The position numbers and the translations under genes are program-made. The notes beneath the pieces are model-generated. The model searched no databases. It saw nothing but the letters and a program-made list of their open reading frames with translations, and was not told the origin of the DNA. 23,212 nt of DNA, taken from IMG/VR virus record IMGVR_UViG_3300021963_000676, positions 1 through 23,212 of that record. One strand, 5' to 3'. Source of the stretch: a virus. Shown here piece by piece: positions 6,443 to 14,575 of the stretch (position 1 is its first letter; each line of letters begins with the position of its first letter).

Positions 6443-6663
6443 TTGGCAAACTCGTAGGCGCTTTGATTGGGCGCAAGGTCAAAGAGAAGATGGTCGACGC
6501 AGTGCTGGATAAGGTCGATCTGCCTGACCCAGTGGAAGACGCCATTAAGATTGCCGCCACTGGCAACGCCGGGGATTTGCTTGCCAATATCGCGGGCAAG
6601 GCCGGGGCGGATCAAGATTCGATCATAGGGGCAGTTGTCAAAAAGGCAGGGAAAAAGAAATGA
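6439..6663 (+). CDS. Small basic hypothetical protein
   Basis: 74 residues, with GAGGAG 10-15 bases upstream and ATGA overlap with the previous gene. It has a short amphipathic N-terminus (MIGKLVGALIGRKVKEKM), a middle that may be helical (VEDAIKIAATGNAGDLLANIAGKAG) and a basic tail (VVKKAGKKK). There is no clear TM segment or known motif. The amphipathic start and conserved place between the holin candidate and endolysin hint at a peripheral membrane or lysis-timing role, which is inference only. Its stop overlaps the endolysin start by ATGA. Confidence 0.6.
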   Translation: MIGKLVGALIGRKVKEKMVDAVLDKVDLPDPVEDAIKIAATGNAGDLLANIAGKAGADQDSIIGAVVKKAGKKK

Positions 6664-7496
6664 CACTGACCAAAGACCACATCATCCACATTCTGCACGG
6701 CAATGCTGACGCCGCCGCTTGGGCCGACGCCGCGCTGGAAATCCTGCCCAAATACGAAATCAACACGCCGAACCGCATTGCTGGCTTCTTTGCCCAGTGC
6801 GGCCACGAGTCCATGAACTTCACGGCCTTGTCAGAGAACCTGAACTACCGCGCTGAAACCTTGGAAAAGTTGTTCTCAAAATACTTCTCGAAGGCAGGGC
6901 GTAACGCTGCCGACTATGCCAAACAGCCTGAGAAAATTGCCAACGTCATCTATGCTAACCGCATGGGTAATGGTGACACTGCGTCTGGGGAGGCCTATCT
7001 GTTCCGTGGGCGTGGTGTTATCCAATTGACGGGCAAGGACAATTACAGTGCCTTTGCGTCATCTATCAAGATGAGTCTTCCAGATGTGATCGACTATGTG
7101 CAGACGAAAAAGGGCGCTTTGGAAAGCGCTTGCTGGTATTGGAACAGCCGAAAGATCAACATCGCCTGCGACGAGGGCGACATTGTAAAGATGACCAAGC
7201 TAGTGAATGGGGGGTCCATTGGCCTAGATGATCGGCGCAAGCATTTTGAGCAGGCTTTGGCTGTCTTGGGCGGTGCTGTCCCTGCCCCCATCACCACTGC
7301 TGCAGCCATCCCCGGTGTCTTAAAAAAGGGTTCTACGGGCGAAGCCGTCAAGCGGATGCAGGCTGAACTTGGTCTTGAAGACGATGGCGTGTTTGGTCCG
7401 GGGACTGAAGCTGCTGTGAAGAAATGGCAAGCGGCAAATGGTCTTGCAGCTGATGGCATCGTTGGCCCAAAGACATTGGCTAAACTTCTCGGGTGA
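6660..7496 (+). CDS. Endolysin: GH19-like catalytic domain plus peptidoglycan-binding domain
   Basis: 278 residues. Residues 1-205 match the chitinase class I/GH19 fold used by phage lysozymes: GFFAQCGHESMNF with candidate catalytic Glu50, then GEAYLFRGRGVIQLTGKDNY with second candidate Glu111 just before the conserved FRGRG-x-IQLTG motif, then LVNGG and DDRRKHF near the domain end. A Pro/Ala linker (about 206-218) leads to a PG_binding_1-type repeat at about 219-278 (LKKGSTGEAVKRMQ, DGVFGPGTEAAVKKWQ, DGIVGPKTL). The enzyme should cleave the MurNAc-GlcNAc glycan backbone. It has no signal peptide, so it needs a holin, consistent with the upstream membrane genes. The binding domain at the C-terminus suits a Gram-negative peptidoglycan target. 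Confidence 0.9.
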   Translation: MTLTKDHIIHILHGNADAAAWADAALEILPKYEINTPNRIAGFFAQCGHESMNFTALSENLNYRAETLEKLFSKYFSKAGRNAADYAKQPEKIANVIYANRMGNGDTASGEAYLFRGRGVIQLTGKDNYSAFASSIKMSLPDVIDYVQTKKGALESACWYWNSRKINIACDEGDIVKMTKLVNGGSIGLDDRRKHFEQALAVLGGAVPAPITTAAAIPGVLKKGSTGEAVKRMQAELGLEDDGVFGPGTEAAVKKWQAANGLAADGIVGPKTLAKLLG

Positions 7497-7525
7497 TGTA
7501 ATATCTCCACCAACAGGAGACCACC

Positions 7526-9388
7526 ATGACGCTTACAAAGCTTGTATTCCGGCCCGGTATCAATCGCGAGACCACTGCCTACGCCAACGAGGGCGGCTGG
7601 TGGGATGGTAATCTTGTGCGTTTTCGAGCCGGAAAGCCTGAAAGTATCGGCGGATGGACCCGCTACACACGGACCCAGATGCTTGGCACTGGGCGATCCT
7701 TGCTTACGTGGACTGCGTTGGACGGCACCATCTACACTGGAATGGGCACCAACCTAAAATACTACGTCATTCGTGGTGGCGGGCTGAACGACATCACCCC
7801 AATTAGGGAAACTACAACGGCGGGCGCAGTCACCTTCGCTGCGACTAACGGTTCCGCGGTGATCACGGTGACTGACACCAGCAATGGGGTTTACCTAAAC
7901 GACTTCGTAACATTCTCCGGTGCCGTTAGTCTCGGCGGCAACATTACAGCAGCGATTCTGAACGCAGAGCACCAAGTAACACAGGTTGTTAATGCCAATA
8001 CTTACCGAATCACAGTCAGCGTGGCCGCTAACGCATCCGACAGTGGCAACGGTGGCGCCTCGGTAATCGGCGCGTACCAAATCAATACGGGTCTCGACAC
8101 CTCTGTGTTTGGTACCGGCTGGGGTACGGGCGTGTGGTCGCGCGGGACTTGGGGCTCTGGAGCGACCACTACCATTCCGGGGGCTCAACTTCGCGTATGG
8201 TCGCAGGATAACTACGGCGAAAACCTCCTGATTTGTGTACAGGACGGTGGTATTTACTATTGGGATAAAAGTGGGGGCCTTACCGCACGGGCCGTTGCGC
8301 TTGAAGACTTGGCAGGGGCCCAAGCAGCGCCGACTATCGCTAAAATCGTGATCGTATCGGAACGTGATCGGCATGTGGTTGCTTTCGGCTGCGATCCAGA
8401 AGCAGACCCGGGCGTGCAGGACCCACTCGTCATTCGCTTTTCGGATCAAGAAAACCCAGCAGAGTGGCGTACACTGCCAACAACCACGGCGGGGGAACTG
8501 CGTATCGGCACCGGTTCTGAGATCATCGGCGCTATCCAGACCAAGCAGCAGATCATTGTGTTTACCGACGTGTCCGTCCATGCCATGCAGTATATCGGCG
8601 ACCCCTTCACGTTCGGTCTCCAAGAGGTGTCGTCCTCCGTGTCTATCATCAGCCCCAATGCAATGGCGGCTGTGGGCGATACTGTTTTCTGGATGGGCAA
8701 GAGCGATTTCTACGCATACGACGGCGCCGTTGTGCAAATCCCCTGTGACGTCAGGGAATACGTATTTTCAGGGTTAAACATCCAGCAGCAACTCAAGGTC
8801 TACGCAGGGCACTCTAGCTCCTTCTCTGAGGTGTGGTGGTTCTACCCCAGCGCGAATAGCCAAGAGAACGACAGCTATGTGGTGTACAACTATGAGCAGA
8901 AGATATGGTACTACGGCACCATGGCGCGTACCGCTTGGCAGGATCGAAATGTTCTATCGTTCCCCACTGCCATATCCCCCGACGGGTATGTCTATTATCA
9001 CGAGAACGGCCTTAATGACGGTAGCGTCAACCCCCCGGTGGCACTGACGCCGTACATCGAGTCGAGCGTTATAGACATGGGCGACGGGGACCAGTTCATG
9101 TTCGCAACGCGCATCATTCCTGACCTGACGTTCCGTAATTCTACCAACGCAGCGCCTACCGCTACTATGACGCTTAAGGCTAGGAACTTCCCCGGCGGTG
9201 CCTACTTTGCGTCGGACGTGGACCCTGTGACCAAGACGGCATCACTTCCCGTAGAGCAGTTCACCAACGAGCTCTATGTTCGGCTTCGTGGGCGGTCTAT
9301 GTCTATAAAGATCGAGTCGAACCAAACCGATACCGCTTGGCGCTTGGGCGACCCGCGCCTTGATTTTAGAACAGACGGGAGGAAGTAA
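7526..9388 (+). CDS. Tail/head-closure protein, P22 gp10 or nozzle-like
   Basis: 620 residues, with ACAGGAGACCACC before the ATG. The N-terminus (KLVFRPGINRETTAYANEGG, then VRFRAGKPESIGGWTRY) and repeated Trp/Gly/Asp strand motifs (IWYYGTMARTAWQDR, VYYHENGLNDG) resemble phage tail-hub proteins of the P22 gp10 (packaged-DNA stabilisation) and podoviral nozzle group, which fold as beta-propellers. Residues about 97-187 look like a separate beta-sandwich insert (FAATNGSAVITVTDTSNGV, DFVTFSGAVSLGGNIT). The role would be to close the portal channel and connect to the tail tip. Family assignment is from motif memory. Placement between endolysin and ejection-type genes fits a tail protein. Confidence 0.65.
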   Translation: MTLTKLVFRPGINRETTAYANEGGWWDGNLVRFRAGKPESIGGWTRYTRTQMLGTGRSLLTWTALDGTIYTGMGTNLKYYVIRGGGLNDITPIRETTTAGAVTFAATNGSAVITVTDTSNGVYLNDFVTFSGAVSLGGNITAAILNAEHQVTQVVNANTYRITVSVAANASDSGNGGASVIGAYQINTGLDTSVFGTGWGTGVWSRGTWGSGATTTIPGAQLRVWSQDNYGENLLICVQDGGIYYWDKSGGLTARAVALEDLAGAQAAPTIAKIVIVSERDRHVVAFGCDPEADPGVQDPLVIRFSDQENPAEWRTLPTTTAGELRIGTGSEIIGAIQTKQQIIVFTDVSVHAMQYIGDPFTFGLQEVSSSVSIISPNAMAAVGDTVFWMGKSDFYAYDGAVVQIPCDVREYVFSGLNIQQQLKVYAGHSSSFSEVWWFYPSANSQENDSYVVYNYEQKIWYYGTMARTAWQDRNVLSFPTAISPDGYVYYHENGLNDGSVNPPVALTPYIESSVIDMGDGDQFMFATRIIPDLTFRNSTNAAPTATMTLKARNFPGGAYFASDVDPVTKTASLPVEQFTNELYVRLRGRSMSIKIESNQTDTAWRLGDPRLDFRTDGRK

Positions 9389-9639
9389 TGCCCAGCAGTT
9401 CACCGGCACCGTTCTTCCCGACACCCCCGGGGGAATACAATCGCCAGTATATGGCGCAGCTCGTCCGTGCCTTCTCGGTGTTCGTCCAGCAAGCCAATAA
9501 CCCGGGCGACGCTATTTTCACCAGTCTTAAGCTGACCGCACTGCCTATCTATGCCAACAACGCTGCCGCTATCGCCGGAGGACTTATCGCCAATGACGTA
9601 TACAAGACGTCGACAGGCGAGCTTCGGATTGTCGTGTAG
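9388..9639 (+). CDS. Small conserved phage structural-region protein
   Basis: 83 residues. The start overlaps the previous stop (TAATG) with GGGAGGAAG upstream. It has a Pro/Ser-rich beginning (SSSPAPFFPTPPGEYNRQY), a short helix (AQLVRAFSVFVQQA) and a C-terminal motif LPIYANNAAAIAGGLIAND-x-YKTSTGELRIVV. This ending (small residues plus Ala-Gly, then VYKTxTGxLRI) recurs, from memory, in many short phage tail-region proteins. The function is unknown. Tight coupling to the gp10-like gene suggests a tail component or assembly partner. No TM segment or signal is seen. Confidence 0.7.
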   Translation: MPSSSPAPFFPTPPGEYNRQYMAQLVRAFSVFVQQANNPGDAIFTSLKLTALPIYANNAAAIAGGLIANDVYKTSTGELRIVV

Positions 9640-9683
9640 CGTAGTATCTGCTAAGTTGTGTCAAACTCGCTAGAGGAACCGCC

Positions 9684-10763
9684 ATGCTTCCGATGATCTT
9701 GGGCTTTCTTGGGTCCGCTTTTGCCCCCGCCATCGCGGGTGCTACCGGTATTGCCGCCCTCGCCAGCCCGCTTCTTGCAGGGGCCATAGGTCAGGGGGTC
9801 GGTACGGCCATAGAACGAAAAGACCTCGGTGCCGGACTTATGGCGGGGCTAGGGTCTTTTGCAGGTGGCAAGCTCCTTGGTGGACTCATGGGGGGCACGG
9901 CAGGCGGGGCGCTACAGCAACCTCTTCCGGGGCAAAGCACCGTTGGTGTTGGGGCTAACGCCATGACGATGGGTACGCCGCTTAATGCTGCAGACGCTGT
10001 CCGCGGTATTAATTCTTTAGCGCCAGCAGCTAAGCCCGGACTGTTCGGGTCGGGTGCCCTTGGCACGGGTTTGCGGGGCGGCATGGACTTCATGAGCTCC
10101 GCTCAGGGTATTGGGTCTCAGATCGGCGGTGCATTGGCTACGCCCCCACCCAAGGTTGGTACTAATGCTACGACCCCCACAGAAGCTGGCGTAGAAATGA
10201 AGCCGATTCCACGGCAACAAAGAACGCCGCCCGCGGGGTATCGCCCCGGCGTCGACCCAGAGTTTGACTACGGCTTAGGTACGCCTTATTCCTACGAGGA
10301 CATTCTGGCCTATCGCGACAATGGTACGCTGCCCTATGCCAAAGGTGGCGAGGTAGCAAAACCTAACGAGAAGACCGAAATCGTCGAGGCCATCGCTGCC
10401 ATCAAAGGTCAGCACCCACAGCCAGAAATCGCGCTTGGTAAATTCTTGGCCAAGTACGGCAAGGCGGCGCTGCGCGATCTTGTAGACTCCGTGAAGTCCG
10501 GTGAGTTCGACGATACCCGTGAACGTTTTGCCAACGGGGAAAAGGGCGCGGTTCGCGGCCCCGGCGACGGTTCCGGCGTAGACGACAAAGTGCCGGCCAC
10601 GATTGACGGCGAGCAAGACGTGCTTCTTGCCGATGGCGAGTTCGTGCTCCGTAAGGACGCCACCGACGCGCTAGAGAAAAAGTTTGGCGGTGGGTTCCTA
10701 TCTGCTGTAAACTCCGCGGGTAAGAAGGCGCCAGAGGTGCTGAAACAGAAAGCGGCGGCATGA
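9684..10763 (+). CDS. Glycine-zipper internal virion/ejection-type protein
   Basis: 359 residues, with AGAGGA before the ATG. Residues 1-75 are hydrophobic and Gly/Ala-rich with glycine-zipper spacing (AGAIGQGVGTAI, then GLMAGLGSFAGGKLLGGLMGG), as in membrane-inserting phage ejection proteins. A Gly/Pro-rich flexible middle follows. The C-terminal part has a helical segment (QPEIALGKFLAKYGKAALRDL) and the recurrent phage motif GDGSGVDDKVPATIDGEQ with LADGEFVLRKDA, followed by a helix. From memory, this IPAxIDGxxxxxLADGEFV motif is widespread in structural proteins of marine and other phages with unknown role. The job could be DNA ejection or virion core. The stop overlaps the next start (ATGA). 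Confidence 0.7.
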   Translation: MLPMILGFLGSAFAPAIAGATGIAALASPLLAGAIGQGVGTAIERKDLGAGLMAGLGSFAGGKLLGGLMGGTAGGALQQPLPGQSTVGVGANAMTMGTPLNAADAVRGINSLAPAAKPGLFGSGALGTGLRGGMDFMSSAQGIGSQIGGALATPPPKVGTNATTPTEAGVEMKPIPRQQRTPPAGYRPGVDPEFDYGLGTPYSYEDILAYRDNGTLPYAKGGEVAKPNEKTEIVEAIAAIKGQHPQPEIALGKFLAKYGKAALRDLVDSVKSGEFDDTRERFANGEKGAVRGPGDGSGVDDKVPATIDGEQDVLLADGEFVLRKDATDALEKKFGGGFLSAVNSAGKKAPEVLKQKAAA

Positions 10764-11203
10764 AGGATGTTGTGACCAGCCTAGTCTATACTCCAGTCCC
10801 GAAGGCTTTCGTTGAGGCCATCTGGGATGACGTAATCCGCGTGCTTAAACCTGCTGTGGATACGACACGTGGAAAGTACGACATAGACGGTCTATACGAA
10901 GGCATCATGGCCGACGTGTACGTGCTTTGGGTTGTTCTCGACGGTGACGATATTGTTGCAGCTGTGACAAGCCGGATCGTGCGCTATTCGGATACCCAGT
11001 GTGGTATGGCTCTCGATTGGATCGGTGGGGCACGCATGGCAGAGTGGCTACCGCAGGCGCAACGTGTTATGAGTAAGTATGCGAAAGACAACCGGTGCAC
11101 GCACCTCGAAGGGTTTGGTCGCAAGGCTTGGGGAAGATGGCTGGCTAAGTACGGGTGGAAACCCGAGTACATTGCCTACAGAATGGAGTTGAGCGATGGG
11201 TAA
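10760..11203 (+). CDS. GNAT-like fold protein in the virion operon
   Basis: 147 residues, ATGA overlap with the previous gene. The order matches small phage GNAT-like proteins: a helix pair, strand VYVLWVVLDGDDIVAAVTSRIV, an aromatic strand (CGMALDWIGG), helix WLPQAQRVMSKYAKDNRC, and LEGFGRKAWGRWLAKYGWKPE near the end. The usual acetyl-CoA loop (Q/R-x-x-G-x-G/A) is not clear, so enzymatic activity is doubtful. Such proteins are found among ejection genes of podoviruses (from memory) with unknown role. It could modify a virion or host protein, or be a non-catalytic structural adaptor. The 3' end overlaps the next gene by 8 nt. Confidence 0.65.
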   Translation: MKDVVTSLVYTPVPKAFVEAIWDDVIRVLKPAVDTTRGKYDIDGLYEGIMADVYVLWVVLDGDDIVAAVTSRIVRYSDTQCGMALDWIGGARMAEWLPQAQRVMSKYAKDNRCTHLEGFGRKAWGRWLAKYGWKPEYIAYRMELSDG

Positions 11204-12629
11204 GGGCAGCAGCGCGCCGACTAACCAGACAGTTACGCAGACGAACATCCCTGAGGAGTTCATGCCGTACTTTGAACGGCTGATGGGGCGTGTCGAAGAG
11301 CAAAGCCTGCAGCCATATGAGGCGTATGGCGGGTCCCGCCTAGCGACGTCTGACCAATTTGCCGATATCGGCGCGTCGCGCGATGCGGTCCGTAACCTTA
11401 CCGCTGCCGGTACCCCAGTGCTTACTGAAGCGCAGGGGATGGCACGCGATGTTGCACAGGGCGCAGCTGGGCTTGCTTCTATGCAGCAGCCATATCAGTT
11501 CTCGCAGTACGGTGGCTTTCAAGCTGGGCAAGCGCAACCATTCGCTAATTTTCAAGCTACACAGGGCACGCCGTTTGCTGGGTTTCAGGCTACGCAGGCG
11601 CAACCATTCGCTGACTTCTCCGAGGCAGGATATCAACAATTCGATTTCGGCCCGGCTGGCGAGTTTAGCGCGGAAAATATCTCGAAGTACATGAACCCCT
11701 ACGCACAGAACGTGGTCAATGTAGAGAAACAACAGGCGCAAGAAGACTACGACATCGCACGGCAGGGGCGCAACGCGCGCGCTATATCTGCTGGGGCTTT
11801 CGGTGGTTCCCGTGCAGCGGTGCAGGAGGGTCTTGCCGAACGAGACTTAATGAAGCGGCAGGGTGATATCCAAACCCGTGGGCTATCTACCGCCTACGGC
11901 GATGCTCAGCGCCTGTTTGAAGCAGACCGCGCGGCGCGGATGGAGACGGAGCGTGCGCAGGCTGGCGAAGCTGGTCGAGTGCAGGGCGGAGTTGCGGGAG
12001 AAGCTGCACGGGTTCAGGCCGCTCGAGCAGCGGAACTTGCAAGGACGCAAGGTATGTCGCAAGAAGAAGCGGCACGTGTACAACAGGCGCAAGCAGCGGA
12101 GCTGGCCCGTACTCAGGGCATCAGCGTAGACGAAGCCGCACGCATCCAAGCAGCGCAGGCGGCGGAACTTGCAAGGACGCAGGGTATCAACATCGGCGAG
12201 CAGGCCCGAGTTCAGGGCGCGCAGGCTGGAGAACTATCGCGAGTACAAGGCGCGCAGGCTGCTGAAAACCTTGCTGCTAACCAGTTCGGTCTGGATGCAC
12301 TGAAACTTCAAGGACAACAGGCCGGTCAGCTTGCTGGGCTTAGTGAGCAAGAGCGCGCAGCGCAGATTCAGAATGCCCAGTTGCTAGAAGGCATTGGCAA
12401 AGCGCAACAAGGCGAAACACAAGCGGGGCTCGACATTGGGTACCAAGATTACCTGCGCCAGCAAGGTTATCCAGAGGAGCAGCTAGGGTTCTACTCGGAC
12501 ATACTGCGCGGACTTCCTGTTGCAGATGCGGGTACCACCACGCAGCAGGGTTATCAGTCTTACAACCCGCTCCAGCAGGCGCTTGGTGCCGGACTCTCTG
12601 GCCTGTCTCTGTATAAGGCGTTCTCATAA
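11196..12629 (+). CDS. Ala/Gln-rich coiled-coil internal virion protein
   Basis: 477 residues, with AATGGAG upstream. The N-terminus (GKGSSAPTNQTVTQTNIPEE) leads to a domain with SKYMNPYAQNVV (residues 163-174) and QQAQEDYDIARQGRNARAIS, then AGAFGGSRAAV. This combination recurs, from memory, in phage structural proteins next to ejection genes. Residues 107-141 hold three short repeats (F-QATQ/QAGQ-x-x-PFA). Residues 271-357 hold four 22-residue coiled-coil repeats (AAELARTQG core). The rest is Gln/Ala-rich and probably helical. The C-terminus is short and hydrophobic (ALGAGLSGLSLYKAF). A long helical rod inside the virion or an ejected tube protein are the best guesses. The TAA overlaps the next ATG. 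Confidence 0.7.
   Translation: MGKGSSAPTNQTVTQTNIPEEFMPYFERLMGRVEEQSLQPYEAYGGSRLATSDQFADIGASRDAVRNLTAAGTPVLTEAQGMARDVAQGAAGLASMQQPYQFSQYGGFQAGQAQPFANFQATQGTPFAGFQATQAQPFADFSEAGYQQFDFGPAGEFSAENISKYMNPYAQNVVNVEKQQAQEDYDIARQGRNARAISAGAFGGSRAAVQEGLAERDLMKRQGDIQTRGLSTAYGDAQRLFEADRAARMETERAQAGEAGRVQGGVAGEAARVQAARAAELARTQGMSQEEAARVQQAQAAELARTQGISVDEAARIQAAQAAELARTQGINIGEQARVQGAQAGELSRVQGAQAAENLAANQFGLDALKLQGQQAGQLAGLSEQERAAQIQNAQLLEGIGKAQQGETQAGLDIGYQDYLRQQGYPEEQLGFYSDILRGLPVADAGTTTQQGYQSYNPLQQALGAGLSGLSLYKAFS
11515..11620 (+). repeat. Short tandem coding repeats (FQATQ-x-x-PFA)
   Basis: About three imperfect units encode F-Q-A-G/T-Q-A/G-Q/T-P-F-A with N, G or D next. Identical pieces such as CAACCATTCGCT recur (11537 and 11600). 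They fall in the N-terminal part of the coiled-coil virion protein. Confidence 0.65.
12006..12266 (+). repeat. Four 66-bp coding repeats (AAELARTQG units)
   Basis: Four 22-codon units: ARVQAARAAELARTQG, ARVQQAQAAELARTQG, ARIQAAQAAELARTQG and a diverged last unit ARVQGAQAGELSRVQG. GCGGAACTTGCAAGGACGCA occurs twice exactly, at about 12030 and 12162. The period of 22 residues (two 11-residue hendecads) suits a long coiled coil. Confidence 0.75.
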
Positions 12630-14575
12630 TGAATATCGTCCAACTCCAAGACCAGCTAAAAAACTTTTCGCAGGACCAGCTCGTGCGGGAAATGCAGGCA
12701 CCGTCGGGTAACGCTCCGCAGTTCCTCGTTCTTGGGGAAATCATGCGCCGCAAACGCATGCAGGACGACTTCACTGCACAAAATGCAAAAGATGAAGGGG
12801 GCACGGTGGCTGAAGAGGCTATTGCAGCTGCAGGCGTCCCGCAGGGTGGCATCGCCGATATGGCCCGGGCCCTAGCCCCAAGCACTGATATGACGCAGAA
12901 TACCGGTGTGCAGGCTATGTATGCTGGTGGGTTCGTAAAGAAGATGGCTGAAGGGGGTGGGACTTCCACCGCTAAGCGCTATACGCCGCGCGACGAAAGG
13001 GTACTAGCGGACGCTGCCTTGATTGCCATGGCAAACCGTGCGGGTATGACCGTCAGCGAATATCTCCGTGCGATGTCCCCAGAAGAACGTAACCTTGTGG
13101 AAGCACAATCGGCGGCACGGGCTACGCGTGATCGTATGCAGGCCCTAGAACCTGCGACTGCCACTTATAGTAGCATCACCGCTGTTAACCCTTCCTACAA
13201 AGAGCAGCTTACGTCTGTGTTCCCACCTGACCCGGAGCCTGTTCGTAATCGCCCAGATTTTGAAGACTACGGGCGTGAGGGCGCGCCGACCTACCAAGAA
13301 CGGGGTTACGCCGCGCGGTTGCCTTCGTTCGATGCTATGCTTACCCCTAACTTCGAAGAAACAGGCCGTGAGCCGGAACCCGGCTTCTTCACCCGTGAGC
13401 GCGTGCGCAGGGCCACATCTCCGTCCTTGGACGAGCTGGTTACGCAAAACAGGATGGCTAGCATGGAGGGCGTTAACGCCGTGCGCCCTGAGTATATTCC
13501 CGGTGGGCCAGTTCGCCGTGATGTAGGTACAGGCCCCAGCTTTGAGGCTATAGGCCGTGGGGGTGACGCATCTCTTATGGACCAAGCATATGCAGATAGC
13601 GCAAAGAACACGACATATTACACGCCGAATGAAACCTCGTTTGAAAAGATGGGGCGTCATGGGAGGGGTAGCACCCCGCAGTGGGTACAAGATTTGCAAG
13701 ATGGTCCAAAAGCTGTCAGCCGTTCTGGCCTTCCTATTACAGGGGGTGGGTATGATCCGTTAAGCTCTCCTGGAACTACCCTTGATACTTTCTTCACCGC
13801 TCTCGGCGGCGCTACCAACGAAGATATGGCAAAGCGTGCCGCAGCGCTAGCAGCGGCGGAAGCCGCCAAAGCCGCACCTGAAAAAGCTGCAGCGCAAGAC
13901 AAGGCCGCAGATACCAAACTTGCAGGGCTTGCCGCAGCTAAGACCGCTGCTGACGAAGCGACCGCCGCTGCGGGCACTGGGGAAACCGGTGGAGCTGGCG
14001 GTGGTGGTGGTGGCGGTGGTGGGGCGGGCGGTGCCGGTGGCATGTCCTCCTATGAGCAAGAGCTCATGAACGCGCTGCAGAAGCGCGAGAAGGCGGCAGA
14101 ACAGGACAAGTGGCTGGCTCTGGCCCAAGTCGGTTTGAACCTCATGTCGTCCACGCAGCCGACGCTTGGCGGCGCTATCGGCGAAGCTGGTCTTAAGGGT
14201 GTCGAAGCAGCGCGCGGCGCGCGGGATCAGTATGATAAGGACCGGATCGAGCTCCTTGGCGCCCTAGAACAATCACGCATGGCACGGGCCGCGGCAGCGG
14301 CTAAATCCGCACAGGGCGCACGGGGTAAAGACTTGCCTGTCGGTGCTCTTGATATGTACGATGCAGACATCGAGGCTATCAATCTGGCACTCACCGACAC
14401 TATAAACCCGCCTAGCCCCGACCAGAAACTGCAGCTTGTGGCCCAGCGCGATGCGCTTCTGGCGGAAAAAACCGCGGTTCGGAACGCCTATAAGTCCCAA
14501 TACGGTATTGGTTCTGCGGGGGCTTCTCCCGCGGCCTCGTCAGGGGTATACTCTATGGACGACGTATCCCAATAA
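12629..14575 (+). CDS. Conserved phage structural-region protein with poly-Gly linker
   Basis: 648 residues. The start overlaps the previous stop (TAATG). The N-terminal 90 residues (MNIVQLQDQLKNFSQDQLV, then QFLVLGEIMRRKRM, then AAGVPQGGIADMARALAP) are a module I recall from many marine phage structural loci, function unknown. The middle (residues about 170-380) is Pro/Arg/Glu-rich with a repeated short motif (F-E-x-x-G-R, for example NFEETGREPEP, SFEAIGRGGDA, SFEKMGRHGRG) and is probably unstructured. Next comes an Ala/Lys/Glu helix (AAALAAAEAAKAAPEKAAAQD), then a run of Gly (about residues 452-472), then a C-terminal helical domain (LMNALQKREKAAEQDKWLAL). The architecture suggests a linker-rich internal virion protein. 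No enzyme motif is found. Confidence 0.65.
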   Translation: MNIVQLQDQLKNFSQDQLVREMQAPSGNAPQFLVLGEIMRRKRMQDDFTAQNAKDEGGTVAEEAIAAAGVPQGGIADMARALAPSTDMTQNTGVQAMYAGGFVKKMAEGGGTSTAKRYTPRDERVLADAALIAMANRAGMTVSEYLRAMSPEERNLVEAQSAARATRDRMQALEPATATYSSITAVNPSYKEQLTSVFPPDPEPVRNRPDFEDYGREGAPTYQERGYAARLPSFDAMLTPNFEETGREPEPGFFTRERVRRATSPSLDELVTQNRMASMEGVNAVRPEYIPGGPVRRDVGTGPSFEAIGRGGDASLMDQAYADSAKNTTYYTPNETSFEKMGRHGRGSTPQWVQDLQDGPKAVSRSGLPITGGGYDPLSSPGTTLDTFFTALGGATNEDMAKRAAALAAAEAAKAAPEKAAAQDKAADTKLAGLAAAKTAADEATAAAGTGETGGAGGGGGGGGGAGGAGGMSSYEQELMNALQKREKAAEQDKWLALAQVGLNLMSSTQPTLGGAIGEAGLKGVEAARGARDQYDKDRIELLGALEQSRMARAAAAAKSAQGARGKDLPVGALDMYDADIEAINLALTDTINPPSPDQKLQLVAQRDALLAEKTAVRNAYKSQYGIGSAGASPAASSGVYSMDDVSQ

